From contig CAYJPV010000022.1 of the NCBI GenBank assembly GCA_964372095.1, positions 1-64,000 on the forward strand: a stretch of DNA of 64,000 nt, read 5' to 3'. Shown one piece after another: positions 24,485 to 33,009 of this stretch (position 1 is the stretch's first letter; each line of letters opens with the position of its first letter). This DNA is from CAYJPV01 sp964372095 (GTDB lineage: Bacteria; Acidobacteriota; Vicinamibacteria; Vicinamibacterales; JAKQTR01). Position numbers and translations under genes: made by a program. The notes beneath the pieces are model-generated. The model had not been told where the DNA came from and did no database searches. It saw only the letters and a list, made by a program, of their open reading frames with translations.

Positions 24485-25209
24485 AGAAACTCCTGATCGG
24501 GCTGATCCTGGTGGCGTGCGCGACGCCCGCGTATGCCGCGGATGTCTACATCAAAGTGCGCACGCACACGGGCGCCATGGAAGTCATGGGGCAGAAGGTC
24601 GCAGCCACGGACGTGGACAACGATGTCTGGATCGGGGGCACGAAGATGGCCTCGGTCACCAAGGACGCGTCGTTCATCATCAATCTCGACAAGAACGTGG
24701 TGTACCTCGTAAACCACGCCAACAAGTCGTATGTAGAGTCGGCGCTGCCGCTGGATTTCGCGAAACTGCTGCCTCCAGAGGCCGCACCCATGCTGGGGAT
24801 GATGCAGATGTCGGCTACCGTGGCGCCGACGACGGAGAAGAAGACGATTGGCCGATGGGCGTGCACCGGCTACGACATGACCATCAGCATGATGGGCATG
24901 CCGCTCAAGGTCCGCGTCTGGGCCTCCACCGACGTGCCCTTCGACCTCGCCCAGTTCCAGGCGAAGATGATGCCGGCCATCCTCCAGGGCCAGATGCGAC
25001 TGAATGCGGCCTCCGTCGCGGAGTTCGCGAAGATCAAGGGGTACCAGATCGCCAGCGAAACCACCGGCGAGATGATGGGCGCCAAGATCAACTCGACGCA
25101 GGAAGTGCTGGAGATGGTTGAAAAGGCGGCCCCCGCGGGCGTGTACGAGCCGCCGGCCGGCTACGCGAAGAAGACCACGCTGGGGATGGACGACCTGCAG
25201 CGCCGGTAG
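24481..25209 (+). CDS. Periplasmic DUF4412-like protein
   Basis: A 242-aa protein with a clear signal peptide (1-20, cleavage after AYA). The mature part begins ADVYIKVRTHTG and is a beta-rich domain with a WACTGYDMTISMMGMPLKVRVWAS stretch. This resembles DUF4412/LolA-like envelope proteins that may bind lipid or ligand. It is Met-rich in the middle. The specific role is unknown. The ATG has AAAGGA about 7 nt upstream. Confidence 0.72.
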   Translation: MKKLLIGLILVACATPAYAADVYIKVRTHTGAMEVMGQKVAATDVDNDVWIGGTKMASVTKDASFIINLDKNVVYLVNHANKSYVESALPLDFAKLLPPEAAPMLGMMQMSATVAPTTEKKTIGRWACTGYDMTISMMGMPLKVRVWASTDVPFDLAQFQAKMMPAILQGQMRLNAASVAEFAKIKGYQIASETTGEMMGAKINSTQEVLEMVEKAAPAGVYEPPAGYAKKTTLGMDDLQRR

Positions 25210-25232
25210 ACGGCAGCCCGGCTGCGGTGAGC

Positions 25233-25268
25233 ACGCGGCGCACGGAAGGCGATTCCCGTGCGCCGCGT
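25233..25268. terminator. Bidirectional terminator-like hairpin
   Basis: A perfect 13-bp stem (ACGCGGCGCACGG and its complement) with a 10-nt loop between two convergent genes. It has no long T-run on either side. Confidence 0.6.
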
Positions 25269-25276
25269 TCGTGTGT

Positions 25277-25699
25277 TCAGGCCGTACGCCGTTCCTGCAC
25301 GTCCGCGACAACCGTGCGCACGTCGAAGACCGGCGGGTGCTCGAGGTGCTTCTTCACCGCGCACTGGTCCGCCGCACGGATCAGGGCATCGTGGTACTTG
25401 GCCGGGAAGTCGGGCGGCACCTCGATATCCAGCGTGACCTTGCCAACCATGCCGGGCCTCGACGGATTCCCCTCGAGCCGCTGCACAATCCGAATGCCGT
25501 CGGTCGGCAGGTTACGCTGCTGGCAGAAACTCAGCACGTAGATGCCGGCGCAGGTGCCGATGGACGCCAGGAACAGGGTAAACGGCGCCGGCGCGGAACC
25601 CTCCCCGCCCGCCTTGAGCGGCTGGTCGGTCTTGATTGAGAAAGTCCCGGTCTGCGCGTCCACTTTGAGGCCGCCCGGGAAGGTCACTGTCATTTCCAT
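25277..25699 (-). CDS. OsmC family protein
   Basis: A 140-aa OsmC/YhfA-type protein. The family's two reactive cysteines are visible in SIGTCAGIYVLSF and DQCAVKKHLE. OsmC proteins reduce organic hydroperoxides or act in thiol redox; the YhfA branch has no assigned substrate. A ribosome site AAAAGGGA precedes the ATG at 25699. It is a lone gene, convergent with the DUF4412-like gene. Confidence 0.88.
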   Translation of the reverse strand: MEMTVTFPGGLKVDAQTGTFSIKTDQPLKAGGEGSAPAPFTLFLASIGTCAGIYVLSFCQQRNLPTDGIRIVQRLEGNPSRPGMVGKVTLDIEVPPDFPAKYHDALIRAADQCAVKKHLEHPPVFDVRTVVADVQERRTA

Positions 25700-25733
25700 G
25701 ATTCGTCCCTTTTCACGTGAGTCCGCTGCTTCG

Positions 25734-25775
25734 TACTGCCTTGCCTACTGTCTACTGACTACTGCCTACTTCGAT
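25734..25775. repeat. Heptad repeat island 7 (CTGNCTA)
   Basis: Six 7-bp units such as CTGTCTA, CTGACTA, CTGCCTA. It sits just upstream of osmC in the longest gene-free stretch (25700-26031). The rest of that stretch holds the AT-rich island and nothing else I can name. Confidence 0.8.
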
Positions 25776-25870
25776 ATTCGAGAGATGCACGACGCCCCGA
25801 AAAGGTGACGGCTCTGGCGGTGCGCCGACTTCGCCTGGAACTGCTGGCACGGGCCGCCACACTGGACATT

Positions 25871-25970
25871 TCGATGATTCGTTAGTGATTACACACGCAT
25901 AATATATAAACTATAAATTTGTTGAACTATATAGATGTATATCTTCATATCTGTGGTACCTTTTAGGCAT
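25871..25970. other. AT-rich island upstream of the winged-helix gene
   Basis: About 100 bp of strongly AT-rich DNA in an otherwise GC-rich window, full of TATA-like and ATAT-containing steps, with TTGAAC at 25922-25927 and several possible -10 hexamers. It ends about 60 bp before the start of the following regulator-like gene and is probably its control region. Confidence 0.6.
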
Positions 25971-26031
25971 CGGGAACTGCCTGTCTGGAGCCGACTCGAC
26001 CACCGGGTCAGCCGTGGGAGGTCGCGTTTCT

Positions 26032-26634
26032 GTGAACAACTTCGCCGATGCCGCCCGTCTCGGCAGCTGCCTGGCCAGAGACTATGCACACGACATGTTC
26101 AGGCTTCTGGCCACGTATCGCAGCCTGTCCGCCTCGGAGGCCGCATCACGCCTGAATCTCCATGTCCAGACCGCCCAGACGTTCCTGGAGAGCCTGACGG
26201 CTCTGGGCGTGCTCGACAAGCACGAAAGCACCGACAAGACACGGCCGTACTTCCGCTACGTGCTCAAGGTGAGCCGCGTGACCCTGGAAGTGGACTTCTC
26301 CACGCTGTCGCGATCCGGCACGCCGTCGAGCCTCTCGCGCCTGATTCGTGAGCGGCGCAACTCGGGAGCCCGGTTCGTGCCGGCCCGGGGCCGAAACGCC
26401 ATCAGTACGGTGGTGGCCTGGGTGGGCTCCGGCCGGGGTCGCGAAGAACGTCGCATCAACCTCACCCGGGCCCAGGGCGCGTTCCTCTTCCTGCTGCCGT
26501 TCCCCAGCGACGAACCCCGCTCGGTCAGCGACCTGCTCCGGGACGCGGGCATCGACGACGCGCACACGCGCGAGGTGCTCGACCTGATCGACCGCCTCGA
26601 TACGTTTGGCGCCATCGAGGCGCAGGCGGTCTGA
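26032..26634 (+). CDS. Winged-helix DNA-binding protein, probable regulator
   Basis: A 200-aa protein. Residues 15-75 form a winged-helix/helix-turn-helix (RLLATYRSLSASEAASRLNLHVQTAQTFLESLTALGVLDKHE), as in MarR/ArsR-like regulators. The C-terminal part (about 120-200) has no recognised ligand domain. I chose GTG 26032 with GGGAGGT 10 nt upstream. The unusual AT-rich promoter region suggests autoregulation or special control. Targets unknown. Confidence 0.72.
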   Translation: MNNFADAARLGSCLARDYAHDMFRLLATYRSLSASEAASRLNLHVQTAQTFLESLTALGVLDKHESTDKTRPYFRYVLKVSRVTLEVDFSTLSRSGTPSSLSRLIRERRNSGARFVPARGRNAISTVVAWVGSGRGREERRINLTRAQGAFLFLLPFPSDEPRSVSDLLRDAGIDDAHTREVLDLIDRLDTFGAIEAQAV

Positions 26635-26706
26635 CCCGCCTCCCGGCGCCGGCCAGGGCCGGCCGTATGGTCCGTGGTATTCTGCCCGGGCACTGCGAGG
26701 ATGTGT

Positions 26707-27540
26707 ATGTTCTGCGCCACCGAACTGGCTGCTCGCATCGAACGCGCCGAAGCGCAGCTCTCCGCGGACATCGGCACCGCGGCCTGCGCCAGGAGCGGGG
26801 CGCCGCCGGCCTTCGTCGAGGAGATTGGCGGAGGGTTCGCCGTCTTTGCCGGCGCGGGGGCCCCGGTCAACAAACTCATCGGGGCCGGCTTCGGCGGGCC
26901 GCCCGACGACGATCGCCTGGGACAGATCGAAACCCTGTTCGCCGGTTGCGGGTCGCCGGTCCAGGCCGAAATCGCCACGCTGGCCGATCCGGCCTGGCAC
27001 GCCGTCTTCGGCCCCCGCGGCTACGTCCTGGCGGGTTTCGAGAACGTGCTGGGGATGGCGCTGCCGGTCTCTCACGAACGGACGCTTGCCGCGGGCATCT
27101 CGATCGTCGAATGCGCGCCCGCCGACCGCGCGCTCTGGCTCGACACGGTCGTGACGGGGTTCTCATGCCCGGATGAGGTGCCGGCTCAGGCGGCCGGGCA
27201 GGCGTTTCCGCGTGAGGCGATCGAACGGGTCTTCGAGGATTTCGCCGCGGCGCCCGGCTTCCGGCAGTACCTCGCCTACGTCGGTGACGACGTGGCGGGA
27301 GGCGGCAGCCTGCGCGAATGGGCAGGCGTGGCGCAATTGTGCGGCGCGGCCACGCTGCCCGGGTTTCGCCGGCGCGGTGTCCAGTCAGCGTTGCTCGACG
27401 CGCGCCTTCGCGACGCCAGCCGGCGTGGCTGCGACCTCGCCGTGGTGACGACCGGCCCCGGTTCGACGTCGATGCAGAACGCCCAGCGGCGGGGCTTCGC
27501 GCTCCTGTACGCCCGCGCCCTCCACATCAAGACCCGGTGA
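26707..27540 (+). CDS. GNAT family acetyltransferase
   Basis: A 277-aa protein. The N-terminal half (about 1-120) looks like a degenerate GNAT-like lobe, and the C-terminal half carries the acetyl-CoA loop in TLPGFRRRGVQSALLDARL with the following VVTTGPGSTSMQNAQRRGF segment, typical of GNAT enzymes. ATG 26707 has GAGG at 7 nt; ATG 26701 is less likely. Substrate unknown. It follows the winged-helix gene after 72 bp. Confidence 0.75.
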   Translation: MFCATELAARIERAEAQLSADIGTAACARSGAPPAFVEEIGGGFAVFAGAGAPVNKLIGAGFGGPPDDDRLGQIETLFAGCGSPVQAEIATLADPAWHAVFGPRGYVLAGFENVLGMALPVSHERTLAAGISIVECAPADRALWLDTVVTGFSCPDEVPAQAAGQAFPREAIERVFEDFAAAPGFRQYLAYVGDDVAGGGSLREWAGVAQLCGAATLPGFRRRGVQSALLDARLRDASRRGCDLAVVTTGPGSTSMQNAQRRGFALLYARALHIKTR

Positions 27541-27548
27541 ACGCCGTG

Positions 27549-28583
27549 TCAGGGCGACCGCCACACCGCAATACGGCCGTCTTCGCCAACCGCCCACACC
27601 GCCCCGTCGCGCGCCACGCTCACCGCATGGAACCCGCCGTCACCCGTCGCCCTCCACGTCGCGCCGCCGTCATCGGACCGGTCGGTTCCCGCAGGGCCCA
27701 CGGCGAGGACCTCACGGCCGTCCGATCCGGGCACATGCAGGACCGCGGACCGGAATCCACGCAGCCGCGCCAGGCCCACGCTCGACCAGGTGACGCCGCC
27801 GTCTGTGGTCCGTGCGAGGTTGTCGCTGGTCTCCCGTTCTTTCCGGTAGTCGCCTCCGACGGCGAGCCCGTTGTGCACGTCGGCGAACGCCAGCGAGAAA
27901 ATGCCCGCTGACGGCGAACCCGCCGTCAGCGGCGTGTCCGACGCCCGCCAGGTGAGCCCGAGGTCGGTCGACCGGTACACGCGCGCCCGCGCCCCGCCCC
28001 CGCTGCCGAACCAGGCATGTGCCGCCCCCTGTGTGACCAGGCACGTGCCGCTGGCCGCGAACGCCCCGTCTCCCTCGAGCGCCGGCGGCATGCCGGCGGC
28101 CGGAACCGGCACCCAGGTGCCGCCGCCATCGGTGGTCCGGATCACGGTGAACCGCCCGTCGACGGGATCGCCAACCGCGAGTCCGCGATGCGCGTCCCAG
28201 AAGGCGATCGCGTCGAAGAACTTCCGCGGATCGTCGTTCACGAACTGCGTGGTCCACCGCCGGCCGCCGTCCGTCGTCTTTAGAATCCGCGAGTGATCGC
28301 CGGAGCCAATCGCGAGGACGTACGCCGTCTCGGCGTCCAGCGCCTCGATGTCCCTGAAGTCGAGCGCCTCGGCTCCGGGAGGTGACACCCGCGTCCACGT
28401 CGCCCCGCCGTCAACCGTCCGCAGGATCGTGCCGCGGTTGCCACTGGCCCAGGCCGCTGCTGCGCTCACGGCACTCACGCCGCGGAGGCGCTCCGCCACC
28501 GGGCTCTGCTGCGGTTGCCAGCCGCCCGGCGGCTGGGCCAGGGTCACGATCGCCACCGCCAACGTGGCCGCCAGTTCTCGCAT
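27549..28583 (-). CDS. Secreted YCF48-like beta-propeller protein
   Basis: A 344-aa protein with a short signal-like N-terminus (about 1-17) followed by BNR/YCF48 blades, each with the repeat TTDGG.TW: TVDGGATWTRV, TTDGGRRWTTQF, TTDGGGTWVPV, STDLGLTWRAS, TTDGGVTWSSV and SDDGGATWRAT. YCF48/HCF136 helps photosystem II assembly in cyanobacteria; secreted relatives are common in non-phototrophs and their role is unknown. The ATG 28583 has GGAGAGGAG upstream. Confidence 0.85.
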   Translation of the reverse strand: MRELAATLAVAIVTLAQPPGGWQPQQSPVAERLRGVSAVSAAAAWASGNRGTILRTVDGGATWTRVSPPGAEALDFRDIEALDAETAYVLAIGSGDHSRILKTTDGGRRWTTQFVNDDPRKFFDAIAFWDAHRGLAVGDPVDGRFTVIRTTDGGGTWVPVPAAGMPPALEGDGAFAASGTCLVTQGAAHAWFGSGGGARARVYRSTDLGLTWRASDTPLTAGSPSAGIFSLAFADVHNGLAVGGDYRKERETSDNLARTTDGGVTWSSVGLARLRGFRSAVLHVPGSDGREVLAVGPAGTDRSDDGGATWRATGDGGFHAVSVARDGAVWAVGEDGRIAVWRSP

Positions 28584-28655
28584 CGCCAGCTCCTCTCCGA
28601 TCCGTGTCGCCCGCCCGGCGATTATGCACCGACTCGCCCGGATCGACCTCGTGGA

Positions 28656-28661
28656 TATAAT
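28656..28661 (+). promoter_or_regulatory. -10 box (TATAAT) for the N-formylglutamate amidohydrolase-like gene
   Basis: A perfect TATAAT ends 6 nt before the GTG start at 28668; no Shine-Dalgarno. Predicted leaderless. Confidence 0.65.
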
Positions 28662-28667
28662 CCTTCC

Positions 28668-29612
28668 GTGCGTGCACTCATCGGGACGATCGCGTTCGCA
28701 CTGTGGCTCGCCGCCCCTGGCTGCAGCGGCAGCCCCCCGGCATCACCGGCGTCGCCGACCATCGCGGCCGGCACGCCGCAAGGACCGTTTGTCGCGGGGC
28801 AGGTCTATACGGGCCGCAACGGGTACGTCGAATACCGTGCCGGCGATCTCCCCCTGATCCTGAGCGCCCCGCACGGCGGCAGCCTGGCCCCGGCGAGCAT
28901 CCCCGACCGAACCGCCGGCACGTCAGCCACCGACGCCAACACGATCGACCTCGTCACGCTGCTCGCCCAGGCGCTCGCGCGGACGTCCGGCGGCACGCCG
29001 CACGTCGTGATCTGTCACCTGCGCCGCAGCAAAGTCGATGTCAATCGCGAGATCGTCGAAGCCGCGCAGGGCAACGCCGACGCCGCGCAGGCCTGGTCCG
29101 AGTACCACTCCTTCATCGATGCGGCGTCGGCTGCCGCCGTCAGCGCCGCCGGGCGCGGGTTCTACGTGGACGTCCACGGGCACGCGCACCCGGCCGCGCG
29201 CGTGGAACTGGGGTACCTCCTCGACGCCGCGGACCTGTCACGGACGGACGACGACCTGAACGACGGAGCGTTCGCGGCACGCAGCAGCATCCGCACGATC
29301 GCCGGCAGCGCGGACGCCCCGTTCGCGATCGTGCTGCGGGGTGCTGGCAGTCTTGGTGCGGTCCTCGCCTCGCGCGGCTACCCGGCGGTCCCGTCGCCTG
29401 CCGTCCCGTCGCCCGGCACCGATCCGTATTTCTCCGGCGGGTACAGCACGGAACGCCATGGCTCCGCCCAAGGCGGGCGTGTAAGCGCGGTGCAGGTCGA
29501 ATCGCCGTTCCCGGGGGTGCGCGATACGGCAGCCAATCGCGCGGCCTACGCAGACGCGCTCGCCGAAACCATCAGGACCTTCCTCGTGACCCATGGCGGG
29601 TTCACCCCCTAG
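28668..29612 (+). CDS. N-formylglutamate amidohydrolase-like lipoprotein
   Basis: About 314 aa. It has a hydrophobic start ending AAPGC (possible lipidation at Cys19). The catalytic-type domain has ILSAPHGG (likely metal His), CHLRRSKVDVNRE and YVDVHGHAHP, the pattern of FGase-superfamily metal amidases. Substrates may be N-formylglutamate or an amidated wall or peptide compound. The GTG is set by the TATAAT 6 nt upstream. The TAG stop is the first TAG of the CTAG heptad repeat. Confidence 0.78.
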   Translation: MRALIGTIAFALWLAAPGCSGSPPASPASPTIAAGTPQGPFVAGQVYTGRNGYVEYRAGDLPLILSAPHGGSLAPASIPDRTAGTSATDANTIDLVTLLAQALARTSGGTPHVVICHLRRSKVDVNREIVEAAQGNADAAQAWSEYHSFIDAASAAAVSAAGRGFYVDVHGHAHPAARVELGYLLDAADLSRTDDDLNDGAFAARSSIRTIAGSADAPFAIVLRGAGSLGAVLASRGYPAVPSPAVPSPGTDPYFSGGYSTERHGSAQGGRVSAVQVESPFPGVRDTAANRAAYADALAETIRTFLVTHGGFTP

Positions 29613-29657
29613 CCTCTAGCCTCTAGCCTCTAGCCCCTAGCCTCTAGCCCCTGGCCC
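29609..29657. repeat. Heptad repeat island 8 (CTAGCCY)
   Basis: Seven 7-bp units: CTAGCCT (four), CTAGCCC (two), CTGGCCC. It lies between convergent genes and supplies the stop codons of both: TAG 29610-29612 on plus, TAG 29644-29646 on minus. Confidence 0.9.
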
Positions 29658-30738
29658 GCACCAGCGTGAACGAGGTTTCCTGCACAGCCTTTCCGTTGAC
29701 AACCAGCGTGATGGCATGGGCACCCGGGTGGTGCGTGCGAATGGTGCGGTCGGCAAACGAGAGCTTCCGCGAGAGGGTGACCGTCGCGCCGGCAGCGACG
29801 TCGGTTTCCCCGATCTGGAATACCTTGCGGCCAGTCCGCGTGCCCGGCCGCGCGTACGTGACGGCGTACTCCAGTCTGAGCCGCTGCCGCCCCCGGCCCG
29901 TGGAGCGCAGCGCGATGTGCAGCACCGCTGTGCCGCCGAGCGGCACGCGCGCCGGCGTGACCGCCAGGCGCGCGATCGCCACCGACACGGATCCGCCCAC
30001 TCCGAACAGTTTCAGGGCGCCGGGGTGGCCTTTCTTGAGCAGGTCGCGCAGCGCGTGCCTGGCCAGCGGCCGTCGGGCCGCCGATTCTTTCATCCACCGC
30101 CGGGCCAGATCGACCGCCAGCTCCGGATGGTCTTTCGCGATGTCGCCCAGGTTGTTCGCCACGCTCCGTCGCACGTATGAAGACGGGTCGTCTTTCAGGT
30201 GCTCCAGGATCGGCAGAATCGGGGAGGGGTCCCTCTTGAGTTCGACCAGCGCCGTGCCCCAGGGCAGGCGGGGCCGGCATCCTTCACTCGCCAGCCGGCG
30301 CACATGCTCACTGGGGTGCCGGGTCCACGCCAGCATCCGCGCAACGGCCCGCTCCGGATACCGGCGGATGAACGGGCGCACGGCGAACTCGGCGGACGTG
30401 CGGGTGAGCACCTCGAGCGCCGCCATCGAGATCTCGAAATGGTCCACGCCGTACGTTTCGACGAAATCGGCGAACAGCAGGTGGTCGAAGCCGCTGAAGC
30501 GCGACTCGACCGCGAGCAGAATCGCCAGCGCCCGTTCGAAGTCGCGGGGCAGGGCGTCGCCAAGCGCTGCGGTCGCGTGGCGCATCCGGCCTTTCAGTTC
30601 AAGACCGTCCCACGTGGCGTCGTAGAGGCGCGCGAAAAACCGCGCCCGCGCGAACGCGGGGTCAGCCGTCTCGATTGCGGCGGCGAGGGCCTCGAAAAAC
30701 GGCCGCTGGAAGAATCGGTGCTTGAATGGTTCGGCCAC
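29644..30738 (-). CDS. AlkC-like DNA alkylation repair glycosylase
   Basis: A 364-aa protein with HEAT-like repeats for about residues 1-240 and a C-terminal Ig-like domain (about 255-364). This is the AlkC layout of the HEAT-type 3-methyladenine glycosylases: FSGFDHLLFADFVETYGVDHF, ALEVLTRTSAEFAVRPFI and SEGCRPRLPWGTAL are typical segments. AlkC removes 3-methyladenine and 3-methylcytosine. GTG 30738 is the apparent start. The last residues (RARG) and TAG stop are contributed by the heptad repeat. Confidence 0.82.
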   Translation of the reverse strand: MAEPFKHRFFQRPFFEALAAAIETADPAFARARFFARLYDATWDGLELKGRMRHATAALGDALPRDFERALAILLAVESRFSGFDHLLFADFVETYGVDHFEISMAALEVLTRTSAEFAVRPFIRRYPERAVARMLAWTRHPSEHVRRLASEGCRPRLPWGTALVELKRDPSPILPILEHLKDDPSSYVRRSVANNLGDIAKDHPELAVDLARRWMKESAARRPLARHALRDLLKKGHPGALKLFGVGGSVSVAIARLAVTPARVPLGGTAVLHIALRSTGRGRQRLRLEYAVTYARPGTRTGRKVFQIGETDVAAGATVTLSRKLSFADRTIRTHHPGAHAITLVVNGKAVQETSFTLVRARG

Positions 30739-30778
30739 GTCTCCGGCCCCTGGGCAGTACGCGCGGGATCGTCCCCGG

Positions 30779-32968
30779 TTAACGCGTGGTCATCATGACG
30801 CCATCCCAGGTGCGGACGCGCCTGATGACGTCCCACTGCTGCAGGCGATCGACAACATCCATGCCCGCCACGACGCGACCGAACGCCGTGTACCGCCCGT
30901 CGAGGTGCGGCTGGGGCGAATGCGTGATGAACCACTGGCTGCCGCCGGTATCGGCCCACTCCAGAGCCATCCCGACGGTCCCGCGCAGGTACGGCTGCTG
31001 GTTGATCTCGTCCCGGATGGTGTACCCGGGTCCGCCTTCGCCGTCTCCGCGGGGGTCGCCGTCCTGCACCACGAAGTTGGGGACGACCCGGTGAATCGCC
31101 ACGCCGGTGAAGTACCCCTGGCGCGCCAGTTTCAGGAAGTTCTCGCTCGCCTGCGGCGCGTCGAGCACGAACAACTCGATCTCGACGGTCCCCTTGTCGG
31201 TGTCGAAGTACACGTGCGGCGACACCCCGGGATCGACGATGCCCGGGTGCGTGTAGTCGCGCTCCGGGCGGGCGGGCCCCGGGCGCATGGCCGCGCCGAC
31301 ATCCGTCGACGGGTCGAGTTCCCGGATGAGCGCCGCGGCGCGGACCCGCACGGCCCAGTCCTTGTCGGCCAGGGCCTCCCGCAGGACCGGCATCGCGACT
31401 TCGGCCCCGTACTGCCGCAACGCGCCGATGGCCGCGCTCCGCGCGTTGTACGCCGTGTCTCGCACGCCGCCGTGATACGCCGTTGCCAACGCGGCTTCGG
31501 CCCCCGGCACCTTCAGGTCCCCGATCGCCGTGGCCGCCGCCGCACGCACGATCACGTCGTCATGTCCGAGCCACCGGAGCAACGACGGACCCAGATCCGG
31601 TGCCTTGATCCGTGCCAGGGCCGCGATAGCCGCCGGCAGCACGCGGGCGTCCGCGTCGGCCGACAACTGCTTCAAACGCGGAACAGCCACCTCCGCATCG
31701 AGTTCCGCGAGCATGCCGGCCAGCGCTATCCGGCCGCTCACGTGGGGATCCGGATCAAGACCGGACAAGATGGCCAGAAAATGGTCGGGATCCGCCGCCC
31801 GGGCGCCGCGCAGTGCCGCCGTACGCATCGCCGGCCACGGATCGGCGAGCAGATCCAGCATGGCGTTCAGCGAGGCCGCGTCGCCAGCGGCCCCCAGCGC
31901 CGTCACCGCTTCGAGCTTGATGTTCGGCTCGAGGCCGGTCGTCTGCACCAGACGCCGAAGGACCGCGACGCCGTCCGGCGTACCGATCTGCCCGAGCGCC
32001 CGGATCGCCTGCACGGCCGCCCGCGGGTCGAGGCGCCACGCGTCGGCCAGCGAGGCGAGCACGGGAACCGCGCTGGCCACCTTCTGGGCGCCCAGGCCGC
32101 GCGCGGCAAAGGCGCGTCCAATCCCGCCGTCCGTCGCCCGGGCGAACGCGACCAGCCCCGGCACGGCGCGCGGATCCTCCATCCGTCCCAGCGCATACGC
32201 CACGGGCCACCAGCGTGACACCGGCGCTCCGTCGTCCCGGATCGCCAGCGAGGCCAGGGCATCCCACGCTTTCATCCGCGTGAGCGCGTACAACGCCAGC
32301 CTGAACGCTTCGGCCTCGGGCGACTGCGGAAACGCCTCGTCTCCAGGCGCCAGGGCCGCCACCTGCGGCTGTGCCGCATGCGCTGACGCCATCCGGACGA
32401 TGGCTGGCGCCGAGGCGAGGTCGCCAATACGGCCCAACGCTTCGGCCGCACGCCCCTGCACCATCGGCGACGGGTCCGCGAGCGCCGCCTGCAGCGGCTC
32501 CAGCGCGGATCGGCTGCCGACGAGCCCCATCGCGAACGCCGCCATCTGCCGGACTTCCGGCTCCGTATCCGTAGCGAGCAGCGGCGCCAGAAGGGCCACG
32601 CCCTCGCCGAGCCCGACGCGGCCGACGGCGAGCGCCGCCCGGCGGCGGATACGCGCCTCGTGGTCCGCGAGCAGGCGCCGCAGGTCCGGTGACGGCGGCC
32701 GCGGCACGGCAGCCGCCTTGTTGTCCCGCTTCCCCGCCGGCGCGGGCGTCGGCGCGGGAAGGGCCGGGAACGGCTGCGCGTCGGCCAGGACGCGGCGATC
32801 CTCGAGCATGAGGATCCAGGCCATTTTCTGCTCGAACGTCAGCACGGATCCGGATCGCGCCGGCGACGACGGGGCTTGCGGCCCCGACGTCTCTGCCGGA
32901 CACGCCGCACGCCCCACCGCGGTTGCCGACAGGAGCACGAGCACGAAGATCACCACGCGCCGTATCAC
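30779..32968 (-). CDS. Secreted HEAT-repeat protein with cyclophilin-type prolyl isomerase domain
   Basis: About 729 aa: a signal peptide (about 1-20), a spacer with basic and Pro-rich segments, then many HEAT/PBS-lyase-like repeats (about 90-560, the D..VR..AA.ALG pattern) and a cyclophilin domain (about 570-725) with VVPNFVVQDGDP, GTVGMALE and GSQWFITHSPQPHLDGRYTAFGRV. It should isomerise prolines outside the cytoplasm. I chose GTG 32968 (GGAGAGGG upstream); GTG 33013, overlapping the menC stop, is an alternative. Confidence 0.85.
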   Translation of the reverse strand: MIRRVVIFVLVLLSATAVGRAACPAETSGPQAPSSPARSGSVLTFEQKMAWILMLEDRRVLADAQPFPALPAPTPAPAGKRDNKAAAVPRPPSPDLRRLLADHEARIRRRAALAVGRVGLGEGVALLAPLLATDTEPEVRQMAAFAMGLVGSRSALEPLQAALADPSPMVQGRAAEALGRIGDLASAPAIVRMASAHAAQPQVAALAPGDEAFPQSPEAEAFRLALYALTRMKAWDALASLAIRDDGAPVSRWWPVAYALGRMEDPRAVPGLVAFARATDGGIGRAFAARGLGAQKVASAVPVLASLADAWRLDPRAAVQAIRALGQIGTPDGVAVLRRLVQTTGLEPNIKLEAVTALGAAGDAASLNAMLDLLADPWPAMRTAALRGARAADPDHFLAILSGLDPDPHVSGRIALAGMLAELDAEVAVPRLKQLSADADARVLPAAIAALARIKAPDLGPSLLRWLGHDDVIVRAAAATAIGDLKVPGAEAALATAYHGGVRDTAYNARSAAIGALRQYGAEVAMPVLREALADKDWAVRVRAAALIRELDPSTDVGAAMRPGPARPERDYTHPGIVDPGVSPHVYFDTDKGTVEIELFVLDAPQASENFLKLARQGYFTGVAIHRVVPNFVVQDGDPRGDGEGGPGYTIRDEINQQPYLRGTVGMALEWADTGGSQWFITHSPQPHLDGRYTAFGRVVAGMDVVDRLQQWDVIRRVRTWDGVMMTTR

Positions 32969-33009
32969 GACACCCTCTCCTTCTTCAGCCGTCCCTGACA
33001 CGTCCTCTG

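Noticed and set aside
25734..25775. Operator or riboswitch upstream of osmC
   Set aside because: It is another heptad island with the same pattern as those beside unrelated genes.
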